Assembly: GCA_949128115.1 (NCBI GenBank)
Contig: OX421968.1
Span: 2,356,001 to 2,420,000 of the forward strand
Length of the DNA: 64,000 nucleotides
Direction of reading: 5' to 3'
From: Anaspis maculata
Taxonomy: Eukaryota > Arthropoda > Insecta > Coleoptera > Scraptiidae
The position numbers were made by a program, and so were the translations under genes. Positions 1-10,777 of this stretch are shown in pieces (position 1 is the first letter of the stretch; the number at the start of each line of letters is the position of its first letter). Under the pieces are notes generated by a model. The model was not told the DNA's origin, made no database searches, and saw nothing but the letters and a program-made list of their open reading frames with translations.

Positions 1-241
1 AATGTGGCCTGTATTTATTTTAGATTCCAAAATTCATATCGACGTGGGAATCTAAGAACATCCTAACTCGATTTTTGGCCATTTTGAGTTTTGTACAATT
101 TCTGCTGTAAAAAAGTCTGCTCTTTCGAATGGTGCAATTAGAATTTCAATCAAAAATTAAATAGCAAAGTTATGAACAAAAATAGTAACATCTTGACTCG
201 ATTTTAGCGGAATTCTAGAACCGCATCATCCTAACTTGAGT

Positions 242-3200
242 CACAGACTACCAATACAGACGGTCAACTGCATCTTACAAAGATCACCAGTAGGTGCCGC
301 GGCGTGTTATGCTCGTGAAAACTGAGAATCGGTGCGCCGCTGCAGTCACATGCTATCGCACTGCAGGGCAATAAAAATCGGCGAGCAGCGGCATGTTTGT
401 AAACATAGCCTATTCAACAACTATAAATACAAGCACCACTACCGACCTTTGTGATAAATCCATGTTCTTATGATAAATCCATGTTCCTCCCTAACGGTGC
501 TAGGTAGGTAATTTTGATCACAATTTACGAATTTTGTTTGAATGAGATGAAGTGGTTATAACGAGTGATTGAATACATTTCTTCTCCAGTCACCTGTGAT
601 TCCTGAAAATCTGGCGAAAAACCGTGGCTACCAAGAAGACCCCTCGAGACCTACTTTGAGGAAAAAATTCGATCACTTTTTAGTTAATATCACAAATTCT
701 GAAAACTATTTTTTCTATGTCCATCTATGTCCGTTTTGATTGATGTTCATCTCATTTTCGATGGGAAATACGACTCATCCATTTGATCAAAATTAAATAT
801 AGCAATAGCCGATTTGCATCTTATTACGTTCTGGAGCTCGTTCTGGAACGTAGCTATAGGTACCATCTGAGGTTTTCATCGGAATTTCACCAACAATATT
901 CAAAACAATAAGGTGTAAAATTTTTAAAGTGCAATGTTTTGATTTAAATTGCCATGATAAACTGACATGCGGTGTACTAGGCACGCACTGGGACGTCAGT
1001 CAAAAATCGACTTTTTTATTTAATATAATCAATCAAGTCCAATTTTGCATCAAAAAAACACTTATCTTTTTTTTACTCTTCTGCGTAAATAAGCAGAAAT
1101 CCGTTTAGAAGCAAAAGAACAATAACTTGATCACAGGCTGTATCTACGACGGAATTTTGTGACATAAGTAACATTACTTGCCTGTAACAAAAAATATATA
1201 GGTACAATATACAGGGTGTCTCAAAACTCGCGCCCCACAGCTCCACTCGGTATATGGAATCTTCTATGATGACCCCAAAAGTTGCTAAAATTTTTTTTCG
1301 AGTTTTATTTTTCAAGTTATGGAGGGTCAAAGGTTGGTCATTCGAACCCTTCTAGTTTCGTTATTTCAAAAGATTTTTCTGAACTGTTTATGGCATATTA
1401 TTGAGTAAAAAATATCAACCACTGAATGTGTACTAAATTTCCATTCACTACACAGGGTGGAGTCATACACTAAAAAATCCAATTTCGGTAAAAAAACTCC
1501 TCCGAAAAAAATTCGAAATATTAATATATACACCTTTATTTCATACATCGAAAAAACAGAAACTTTTTAAATTCTCCAGATTCTGAAATTTTGAAAAAGA
1601 ACCCAAATAATCAATTTATTACTTTGAATAGAAATAATATCAAAATCAATTCATGGGTTATCAAACATTTTAATTATTTTCCATCTTAATTAATGTCGAC
1701 CAATCCTAAAATTTCTCAATTACAATAACATGCCCTTCCAAAAATTCACAAACGCACAAACCTCATAATCCAATGAAAGTCCGTTGTTGTCTTTAAAAAT
1801 TCTCGTGTCTATAAACTATCAAAACTCCTTAGTAGAATTTTACCAGATATCTTGAATTTTAAACTAAATTTTAGTGTCAAAAACACAACAGAGTTGATCA
1901 ACAAAATTAAAAACATCACTCCACCATTCAATTCATTTCTGATTGCTTCTGATGTCACAAATTTTCAAATTTATTCCCATCTGTTCCAATTACAGAATGT
2001 CTACTTCTGATAAAAAAGATCCTTTCCAATTCCTCTCTTTCTGACAATTTTGCAGATAGCTTGTGCTCTCTTTTAGAAACCGCTGTTAGAAACCCCTCAC
2101 TTTGACAAACACCAATTTCTACACATTTATTGCTTTGAAGATGACTCTTTATCCCAAAATTGTAAGGCCGAAACGCGTCGCAATATACTTTTTCAATTTA
2201 CGTGGAGAGACAGATTTATTGTACAGGGTGGCCCAACAAAAAAAAACAGAGGGGTTTTATGGTCATTTCACCTCATTTTTTTTTAAATCGGACAGGTCGA
2301 CTCTAATATCAAGTGGGACATCTGGAACATACATTGGCGCAACTTTCAAATGACATTATCTACTTTACGATATCTACATCAAATCAAAGAGAATCAAATC
2401 CTCTTTTTGAAAAAAATATTTTCCAAACTTTCAACCCCCTATTCTTCTAAGATTCCGAGTGTCCGATTTAATATTCTTGACCTCTCAATTTTCTCCATTG
2501 CAGTCAACGTTATCCTGCACAGTATCGAAAAAGGAAATTTTCTATGGAAGAAGTGCCACCCAAATTCATCCCTTCTAATTAAAAAATGATACTACCTACG
2601 TACTTTGCGATACATCAAATTGAAAGGACTTGAATTCGCTCCATGAAAAAAATATTTTAAATTTTTTTAAAAATCCCTCTTTTCCTCCTCAAATAGTTTG
2701 AATGTTCAATTGATTGGGGGAAGGGTTGAAAATTTTCAAAACATTGTTTTCGGAAGAAGAATTCAAATCCCTTCAATTCGATGTATCACAAAGTAGGTGG
2801 TATCTTGTTGAATTTTTAAGCTGGGTGGGGGAGAGCACTTTCTTCACTGAAAATTTTCTTCTTCGATACTAGCTGGAATGACGCGGACCAAGTTGAAAAA
2901 AATTCAGAAGTCGATAATATAAAGCGGAACAGTCATAGAATTCCAGGAAGAAGAATGGTAGGATCCAAATTTTTTTTTAAATATTTTTTCACAGAGAAAA
3001 TTTAGTTCTCTTCAATTTTTTTATGTATCGCAAGGTGGGTGGTGTCCTTGGAAATTTCGAAGTTGAGGTGGGTGGGGTTGAGGGGTTTTGAGATAGAAAT
3101 TCGCCAATGTATATTTCAGATGTCCCCCTCGATATAAAAATCGACCTGTCCGAGCTTTTCTCAAAAAAATTAGGTGAAATGCCCAAAAGCCCCTTCGTAG

Positions 3201-4210
3201 TGTTTTCGTTGGGCCACCCTGTATGCACCTTTATTTCCAATATATTATTACATCAAAATCATTTTCTTAGTGCTAACAAAGAGAAAACCAGCTTCAAAAA
3301 AATTGTTTGAGTATTTTTGCGAACTTCTAAAATATTCACATTCTTTGGATATTACTGTGTGTATCACTGAATGTAACAAAAAGTTCAAATGAATTTCTCA
3401 TTGGCCATGAAGAACAGGCTGTTGATTTCTTGATTTTTTTTCCAACCTTTTTAGAATTAATTTGCATGATGTGGCTGTTCGATCGCCCCATATTTAGTGA
3501 AACTATGTCAAAAGACAGTTTTCTAATTTTTTCTCCATAATATTTGAAGGAGTCTTCAAATCGCATATGTTTAATGACGATCCATGATTTTTCTTTAGTA
3601 TCGATAGTTCATCTTCCTTCGTTAGATTTGCATACCCCAATAATTTTATTGTGCAATTGACAATGGTATTTTTGCAAAAGTTTTTTCACCAGATAAGGTG
3701 AATATTCCTAATTTATTGGGCCCCCTTTCAATAGTCCCTGTAAGCCTCTAAGAAAATTTAGAAGTGCCTAAATGAAAACGGTATATAATTATGTACCTAT
3801 ACCTACCTATTATTAGCTGTGGCTTTTGGAACCTTATGAAATTAATCTTCCACATGAGAACGAAAGATTTTTGGATGGAGTCTTGATTTAAAAATTAGTT
3901 ACTTGAATGAAAAGAAATAAATGATGATGTAGGTCAAGATCTGCATTGAATAACAATATAAATAATAGGTCGTGGTAGGAATGGTAGTAAGGGTATGATG
4001 CGATAGTAAAGTGTGATAAAAACACAGTAACTGTCGAATTTCACTTGTTTGGGTAGGTATCACGTTCCGCTCTGTAAGTCGGCGGTTAGAATGTGACGCG
4101 CGGTCTCGCGCACCGCGGAGCGACACTTCGGGACGAACGCCACCTGGCAGTGGCAACCCAGAAACACATCGCTCTGTTCGCCGGTTGACCGTCTGTATTG
4201 GTAGTCTGTG
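242..4210. mobile_element. 3.97-kb DNA transposon with 27-bp inverted ends and 7-bp target duplication
   Basis: The ends are perfect inverted repeats starting CACAGACTACCAATACAGAC and running 27 bp. They are flanked by CTTGAGT on both sides (235-241 and 4211-4217). The partner copy near 45,890-45,910 reads CTAACTTGTGTTAGGATCAT without the insert, so the pre-insertion site can be seen directly. The interior holds nested repeats (2224-3221 and single CAGGGTG-type ends near 1213 and 1452) and no long open frame, so it looks non-autonomous. A 7-bp duplication does not fit the TA, TTAA or 8-bp classes. Dada-like (6-7 bp) or Mutator-like elements are possible superfamilies, but I cannot decide. Confidence 0.75.
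2224..3221. mobile_element. Fold-back CAGGGTG element, AACAGGTCGAT family copy 1
   Basis: The left end CAGGGTGGCCCAAC and the right end GTTGGGCCACCCTG are inverted, with TA on both outer sides (2222-2223 and 3222-3223). Long arms carry the block GGACAGGTCGA then GGGACATCTGAAATATACA, shared with elements at 24.4, 29.9 and 42.3 kb. A TA target and CAGGGTG ends fit a Tc1/mariner-like (IS630) MITE; this is inference, since no transposase is inside. It lies within the 242-4210 element. Confidence 0.75.
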
Positions 4211-5150
4211 CTTGAGTTAAGATCATATCTAGCGTCGAGTAACATCCTAACTCACGCTCCACAACAAGAGCAGACTGCGTATATTAGTGGCAGAGCGAGA
4301 GAGCGCGACATACTTTTGTACTTAATTCAAGATTTTCTCTCGTTTCTTTGTTAATTTATGGAAAAAAAAACTGTACAATGTTCACGTTAAGATTGTCTTC
4401 CCCCTCCCCCTAGCCGCCTTATCCCTTAACCAATTTAAAAAAATAAAAACTGTATCTTGTAGAGTTTTCCCTGAATTTTCCAAATCTGCTCCTTGAACAA
4501 TAAAGAAATAAATGAATAAATAAATGAATAACTTGTTTCTACTCGTTTTGTCGGATCCCTAATTCGCATGGTGTAACAAAAAAATATCTTGTTTTATTAC
4601 ATCTTACATTTAAATAATGCATTCGATGCAAATTTTTGTCTCGATTACTAAGATAGGTATATGACACTTACGGACTCATTTGTTGAAAAAAATTGAGAAT
4701 TGGTTTAAACAAAATTCTCAAAATCGCCTTGACAGATTTTTCAATATTTTTGAACTGTTGCAGTGATAAAACATGTTGACAGTTCCTTTGTCAAATGGAC
4801 CTGTGGGTGTTATATTTCGTTATAGTCAAGACAAAAGTCTGCATTGACTCTGCATCATTCAAATGTATAGGATGTAATGAAAAAATATATTTTTTTGCGA
4901 CACTCTGTGAATTAACAACCATTTTATTTTTATTTTTGAAATTGTCTCAGTGATAAAGAGCTATTGGGGGTATCAATATAAACGTGAAACCCGGTATGAA
5001 AGATCACAAAAATCTGGAGACAGACTACTTCAGTGGCGCCTTGGGACATTTCCGACAACATTTGATGAACAAAAAGTACCAAAAGATCAAGAAAAACTCC
5101 AAAATGAGAATCGGGATAAAAAGATTAACACTAAAAAGCCTATACCTAAT

Positions 5151-5299
5151 TCACCTTTCCCATGAGAGCATCACCGTCATCACGCATACTTGTGAGGGCA
5201 CAACTTGGCACAACTGACGGTCTGTAGTAGCCGTCCGTACTAGCGGAAATCTGCGCTCACAGGCATGCGCGCAAGTGATTGTTCTAATGGGAAAGGTGG
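5151..5299. mobile_element. MITE with CCACCTTTCC ends, copy A
   Basis: About 149 bp bounded by CACCTTTCCCATGAGAG and the inverse GGGAAAGGTGG. A second copy lies at 20,710-20,839. The partner copy of the host repeat near 46,615 reads CCTAATTATTGC where this copy has the insert, giving an empty site and suggesting a roughly 3-bp ATT duplication. The middle shares a GGTCTGTAGTAGCCGT block with copy B. Confidence 0.7.
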
Positions 5300-5714
5300 A
5301 TTGCTCAGTAACCTAAAATTTCTGTATTATGCACGTAGTTTCTGGCATATATAGGTATAATTTGCCAAGAAAATTATCATCCTATCTCAAGTTAGGATGA
5401 TATTAGCACGTATTCTTACGTGAACAGGTATAATTCGCAATAGAAAATCATCATCCTATCTTAAGATTTAACAGTTTCCTTAAACTTAGAACGGTATAAT
5501 CCTAACTCGATAAAATTGCCAAAAATATTGAAATTGTCAAGTTTAGGGACGGAAATGGAAAGTTCACATAATAAGGCACTATTCTACAAAATTTTGTAAG
5601 GGTCAGTCATTCCGGTCGACCGTTATCAATTTTTCAAAGATGAAATCTTGTTTAGGCTCTCCTGAAAAGTAGCGATTTTCGAGTTAGAATGTTCTTAGAT
5701 TCGCACGTCGAAAT

Positions 5715-6365
5715 CATGCCTCTGTCTAAACCAACATATGCCTTCGCGGATGTCGTACAATGCAGTGTGCCCCATATTGGTGGTTCCTGTTGAAAATGAA
5801 TACCGGAAGTGAGAATTTCCCAAGTGAGTCTATTTTTTTTTTCAACAGTAATGTCACTCTTTTTCAACTTGAGAGATCGAAGTATTTGATTGGGTCAGGT
5901 TTCCTCCAACACATGGACTTTCAGAGATTGTTGTTATTTATTTTTATAACTTGGTTACCGATCTGTTTCAGGTGAGCAAAAATCATGCAGAGTTAAATTC
6001 GAAATCGTGTAATTTCAATTTGTCTTCTGCAGCAATAATGTGTGATCAATATCAAAGAAGAAACATCTCGATCTGTCTAGAATGAATGATTCGTTCGAAA
6101 ACAAATTGATTTTCATTGATATTTTCATTGCAAACGGAATTTCTGAGACGATTCAAAGGCCATAGGAGGATAAGTGGCCAGAAAGTGCCCCCGCTTGGAT
6201 GCAACTGAAATTCACATCACATATCCTCCTTGGTACTACAATACATCGTACCAAATATTAGCCCGATAGCTCCACCAGGGGACCATCCCGGGAGTATGCA
6301 AAAATTCGAAAAAAACATTTTCTGAAAAATTAGAGGTAGAAAAAATTTGAAAAACGTACAGTATA
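5715..6365. other. Intergenic stretch without gene
   Basis: AT-rich sequence with no coding signal. A segment near 6070-6160 (ATTGATATTTTCATT then TTTCTGAGACGATT) is repeated at about 47,770-47,870, so part of it is another dispersed repeat. Confidence 0.5.
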
Positions 6366-6871
6366 CATAATGTCCCATAATTAGCGTGCAATACTTCACC
6401 AGCAGATTCTACGGCTGAAAATAAGAAAAAAAGTTCCTATAAGCATAGGTCGAAAAATGCTTCATAAGCGAGCTACAGCCCTCTAAAAGTAGTACCCTGA
6501 AGATGGGTTTTTTTAATATCTTCGAAACTGTTGACAGCAGAATCATGAAATTTTGCACATTAGCCAATCTTTTGATGTCAAATAATATGCAATGATAATA
6601 ATTTCAAAATTCTATCCAGAAATGGGTCAGACTGTATGGGGTGGGGGGCAAAATCACCCCAACTTTTTCAAGTGTCGTTTTTTTGCAACTTTAGCATCAA
6701 GTCATGAAACGTCAAAGCATTTTGCATGAAAAAGGTCCTCCTGTTCAACTCCGATAGGAAGCACCGTTCTCGAGTAAAATCGATTTGAAAATTACCCTAC
6801 ATGTCATAAAAATTCATAATGAAATTACAAAAAGAAAAAAATTGAGCGTAGGCCATGGAACACGACTACTA

Positions 6872-7904
6872 CACACATCAAAAGAATCTAGGGGACAAGC
6901 AAATTTAGACGATTTCTAAAATCATCATAACTTTTGATTACCGTCAGCGATTTCATATCGGTTTTCAGTGTTCGATAGCCCAATCCTTCGTTTTCATGCC
7001 TTGATCACGTCGAATACGAACAATGTTCCATAAAGTTTCTACAGGGTGATCAATGGAACAGTGTAAAATGACCAAAAGTTCAGTACGAGCGCGATTTCCC
7101 AAAAATATTTTTTTATGCATTCCAATAGCACAATTATGAAGAATGGTGTTTTAGCTTCAGTAAAGTTTTTGAATTTTGGAAATCGAAGGTGAATTGCCAA
7201 AGACATTGATCATTTTGTGCCGCCATGTTGAACTTCCAAGAAAGTGATCCGATTTCATTAAAACTTGGATCACACTCATGCCTGGTCCCAGTGATTAGAA
7301 TTTCAAGGTCAAATGTCTTTTTCGGCCACTTTCAGGCCGTCACATTGAACTTTTATGTAAATGATTCGATTCTAGTGTGTTTCAAAGTTTTATTCAAATC
7401 GAATCATTCATGTAAAAAGTTTAATATAGCGGCTCGAAAGTGATCAAGAGTGACATTTGATCTTGAAATTCCAATTACTTGAACCTGACATGAGTGTGTT
7501 CCAAGTTTCAATGAAATCGGATCACTTTCTTCTCTCTTGGAAAATCAACATGGCGGCATAAAATGATCAATATCTTTGGCAATTCACCATCGATTTTCAA
7601 AATTCAAAAACGTCAGTGAAGCTGAAACACTGATCTTCATAACTGTGCTATTGCAATGGATGGATTTTCTTATTTGGGAAATCGCGCTCGTACTGAACTT
7701 TTGGCAATTTTACACTGTTCCATTGATCACCCTGTAGCGACCTTGTAAAACATTGTTCGTATTTGACGTGATTAATGCACGAAAAAGAAAGATTGAGCTA
7801 TCGAACACTGAAAACCGATATGAAATTGCTGACGGCAATCAAAAGTTATGATGATTTTAGAAATCGTCTGAATTTGCTTGTCCCCTAGATTCTTTTGATG
7901 TGTG
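6872..7904. mobile_element. Composite fold-back, CACACATCAAAAG family copy 1
   Basis: The ends CACACATCAAAAGAATCTAG and their inverse are flanked by TA. Outer arms of 168 bp each stop exactly at an inner TA-CAGGGTGATCAATGG element (7042-7734), itself a fold-back. Two further copies with the same structure occur at 28,797-29,832 and 36,061-37,113. No protein is encoded. It is inserted into the left arm of the 6366-9195 element. Confidence 0.85.
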
Positions 7905-8578
7905 TATGTTTGGGGAAAAATAATAAAGACAGGGTGACAGATTCATGAAATAAGTGACGTGTTTCAAAGTTGTGTTTAAGGGGTTTCTGATGCGACTAAA
8001 AAAGTTGTTGACGGGAATAGGTTTTATTTTATTTTTTTCGTCAAGTAGAAACTCCCCCAAGAAAAAAATGCACGGGCATTGCTATCAAATTTTGTAAATT
8101 CCAAAAAAAAATGGAAAATTTTTGATTTTGATTTTTGGAAATTCAAAAACTAGATAGCATCAACAATGCATCTTTCCCCAAGAAAGTCGCATGCCAAATT
8201 TGAACTTTCTATTTTCAAAAAAAGGTACCAAAAATTATTTCTACAAATTCACTTTTTCATGTCTACGAGAAATCATTTTTGGTACCCTTTTTTTTTGAAA
8301 ATAGAAAATTCAAATTTGGCATGCGACTTTCTTCGGAAAATATGCATTGTCGATGCTATCTAGTTTTCGAATTTTCAAAAATCAAAATCAAAAATTTTCT
8401 AATTTTTTTGGAAATTTTTAAAATTTGATAGCAATGCCCGTACATTTTCTTTTTGGAGGAGTTTCTACTTGACGAAAAAAAAAAAAGACCGGTTCCCGTC
8501 AACAACTTCTTCAGTTCAGAATCAGAAACCCCTCAAAGCTAATTAAAGAAGTTTTTTTGCGGGTACTGTTTTGTAAAA

Positions 8579-8689
8579 ATGGAACGTTTCACAAACCAAG
8601 AGCTGGCAGACATGCACTTCGTGTATGGCTTCTGTAATGGTCGTGCTCTGGGCTGTCATTTGTCTCGATTATTTTTTCCCCAAACATAG
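8579..8689 (+). pseudogene. DUF4817-like transposase N-terminus (relic)
   Basis: A 36-codon frame begins MERFTNQELADMHFVYGF and continues with CNGRAL before ending at TAG (8687-8689). The pattern (E)RFTNxELADMxxVYGxxxGN matches, from memory, the helix-turn-helix start of insect transposases annotated as DUF4817, which would bind the element's terminal repeats. Only this N-terminal helix region survives; the catalytic DDE/D part is missing. It lies in the right arm of the 6366-9195 fold-back and has no counterpart in the left arm, so it is probably a leftover of the autonomous parent. It is too short for automatic gene finders. Identity is moderately sure; function is lost. Confidence 0.6.
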
Positions 8690-9199
8690 AAGTCGTGTTC
8701 CATGGCCTACGCCCAATTTTTATTTTATTTTGTAATTTTCATGATGAATTTTTATGACATGTAGGGTAAGTTTCAAATCGATTTTACTCGAGAACGGTGC
8801 TTCCTATCGAAGTTGAACAAGGGGACATTTTTATTGCAAAATACTTTGGGGTGTCATAATTTATTGCTAAAGTTGCAAAAAAACGGCACTAGAAAAAGTT
8901 GAAGTGATTTTATCCCCCACACCCCACAGTCTGACCCATTCCTGGATAGAATTTTGAAATTGCTATTATTACATATTATTAGACATGAAAAGATTGGCCG
9001 ATGTGCAAAATTTCATGATTTTGCTGTTGACAGTTTCGTGGATATTAAATGAAAACCATCTTCAGGGTACCACTTTTAGAGGGCTGTAGCTCGCTTATGA
9101 AGCATTTTTCGACCTATGTTTATGGAAACTTTTTTTCTTAGTTTGGGTCGCAAAATCTGCTTGTGATGTATTGCACGCTAATTATGGGACACCTGTATA

Positions 9200-10231
9200 C
9201 AGGGTGGTCCAGGTTATAGTAGCAATAATTCACCATTCGATAGTCCATCGAAAACTAGGTCGACATGCATGATTTATTTTTTTTCTAAAACGCTTCCTAA
9301 GAGCAGAGATACAGCCCTTCAAAGTTCAGTTTTTAAAATCTTCTTTTTGCAATAACTCTCAAGTGATCAAAGCGATTCTGACCAAATTTGGTACAAATAC
9401 TTACGAAATGAATACCCATCACTTGACGTAGTTAACTTTTGTCAAAATTGTCCAGTGGCGTAGATACGGGGGAGCTGTTTTACTTCTCACGCCCTATTCT
9501 CTACGCCACTGAATATTTTTGGAAAACTATATTTTTTTCGAATTCCTTGTTCAATTTAAAGAAAAGTTACTCTTGTAAAATTTTGATTAGAGGCTCGATT
9601 TTTGAGATATTTGGGCTTTAAACTTTGGAAAACATCTCGAAATCGCTACTTTTCAGAGCCCAAATTGTTTTTTTCTGGAAACGCCTCGATTCTCAGCAAA
9701 AAATGGCAGTAAATCAACTTAAACGACCTAGAAAACTTATTCCAGTTGAGGAGTCATGAGTTTGCTTGGATTTTAATTTTTGGGCATTCGAAAGTCGCGA
9801 TTTTGAAGCGTTTTCCAAACCCAAATATTTCGGGAATGAAGCCTCTAATCAAAATTTTACAACAGCAGTTTTTTGTGAATTGAACAAGGAAATCAAAAAA
9901 AGTACAATTTTCCAAAAATACCCAGTGGCGTAGAAAATACGGTGGGAGAAGTTGAGCAGTTCCCCCGTATCTGCGCCACTGGACAATTTTGACAAAAGTT
10001 ATCTACGTCATGTGATGGGTATCTATTTCGTAAGCATTTGTACTAAATTTGGTTAAAATCGCCTAAATGACTTGAGAGTTATTGCAAGAAAAAGATTCTA
10101 AAAACTGAACTTTGAAGGGCTCTATCTCCCTTGGGAAGCGTTTTGGAAAAAAATTAAATTATGCATGTCGACCTAGTTTTTGATGGACCATCGAATGGTG
10201 AATTATTGCTACTATAACCTGGACCACCCTT
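9200..10231. mobile_element. Fold-back CAGGGTGGTCCAGG element
   Basis: CAGGGTGGTCCAGGTTATAG at the left is mirrored by CTATAACCTGGACCACCCTT at the right, centre near 9715, with arms of about 500 bp. It starts two bases after the TA that ends the previous element. Each arm carries its own small inverted pair CCAGTGGCGTAGA ... CTACGCCACTG (9452-9511 and 9922-9982). No coding content. Confidence 0.75.
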
Positions 10232-10777
10232 TTATTGATAGTGGGCTTCTAAAATACATCAAACCATTGAGGTTGCTGAACAAGAAATATACAGGGTGTT
10301 TCAAAAGTAAGTACCTAGCTATAAAGGGTGTTTCAGCGATGATAGCAAAAAATTCAACTGTGAGTAGATCTAATCCAAATATGACGAAAACCTATATACC
10401 ATTTTGCAAAGTTCGGCCTAATGACGAAGATACAACTCTTCAAAGTTCACTTTTTTCAGATTTCAAAAATTTGTATCTCAGGAACGTTTCGACAAATTTA
10501 GCTTTAATTTAGCATAAGCTGGTTTGTCGTAATTATCTATCAACCCGCCAAATTTTGAATGAATCCAATCAGTGGCATAGAACTTACAAGGGGTCACCTC
10601 AAGTCAACTTTTCGGGTCCCGTTAAGAAAACTCCATCTCTCAAATTTTATCGAACTAAATCACTAACCACTCGGAATGGTGTCTAGAAGAAAGATCTGAA
10701 ATAAAAATTGCGGACCATCCATGCACTTTCTTGTATTCCCGTATTCATTGCAGGGAATTTTCTGTGATAGTAATATA
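10232..10777. other. Stretch with stacked single CAGGGTG ends
   Basis: Two left ends lie close together: TA-CAGGGTGTTTCAAAAG at 10,290 and TA-AAGGGTGTTTCAGCG at 10,322. The second matches 28,148 (GATGATAGCAAAAAATTCAA). No matching right ends were found, so both look truncated. A third CAGTGGCATAGA-type hairpin half occurs at 10,569. The overlapping open frame at 10,180-10,512 runs through these repeats and is not believed to be a gene. Confidence 0.5.

Larger units (their letters stand above)
37..5714. mobile_element. 5.7-kb repeat with inverted ends (ATCCTAACTCG family)
   Basis: The left edge reads ATATCGACGTGGGAATCTAA and the right edge (5671-5714), reverse complemented, begins ATTTCGACGTGCGAATCTAA. 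The similarity continues about 40 bp through AAGAACATcCTAACTCGA, so the unit is bounded by inverted repeats. The motif ATCCTAACTCG or its complement recurs near both ends (about 58, 190, 226, 4250, 5378, 5450, 5500 and 5680), like subterminal transposase-binding repeats. A partner copy lacking the 4-kb insertion lies at 45,696-46,665. No transposase frame is recognisable, so it is either non-autonomous or decayed. The superfamily is unknown, because neither end gives a clear target duplication. Confidence 0.55.
6366..9195. mobile_element. Large fold-back element, interrupted by a nested element
   Basis: The left end (CATAATGTCCCATAATTAGC) and right end (complement CAGGTGTCCCATAATTAGC) are inverted and flanked by TA. 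Arms of about 900 bp pair along most of their length, including the block TAGAGGGCTGTAGCTCGCTT. The inner part (about 7978-8530) folds again around about 8250. The left arm is split by the 6872-7904 element at GAACACGACTAC|TA; the right arm reads GAACACGACTTCTATG and shows the uninterrupted sequence. Only the right arm contains a transposase start at 8579. Likely a mariner-like relative; superfamily inferred from the TA target. Confidence 0.75.
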
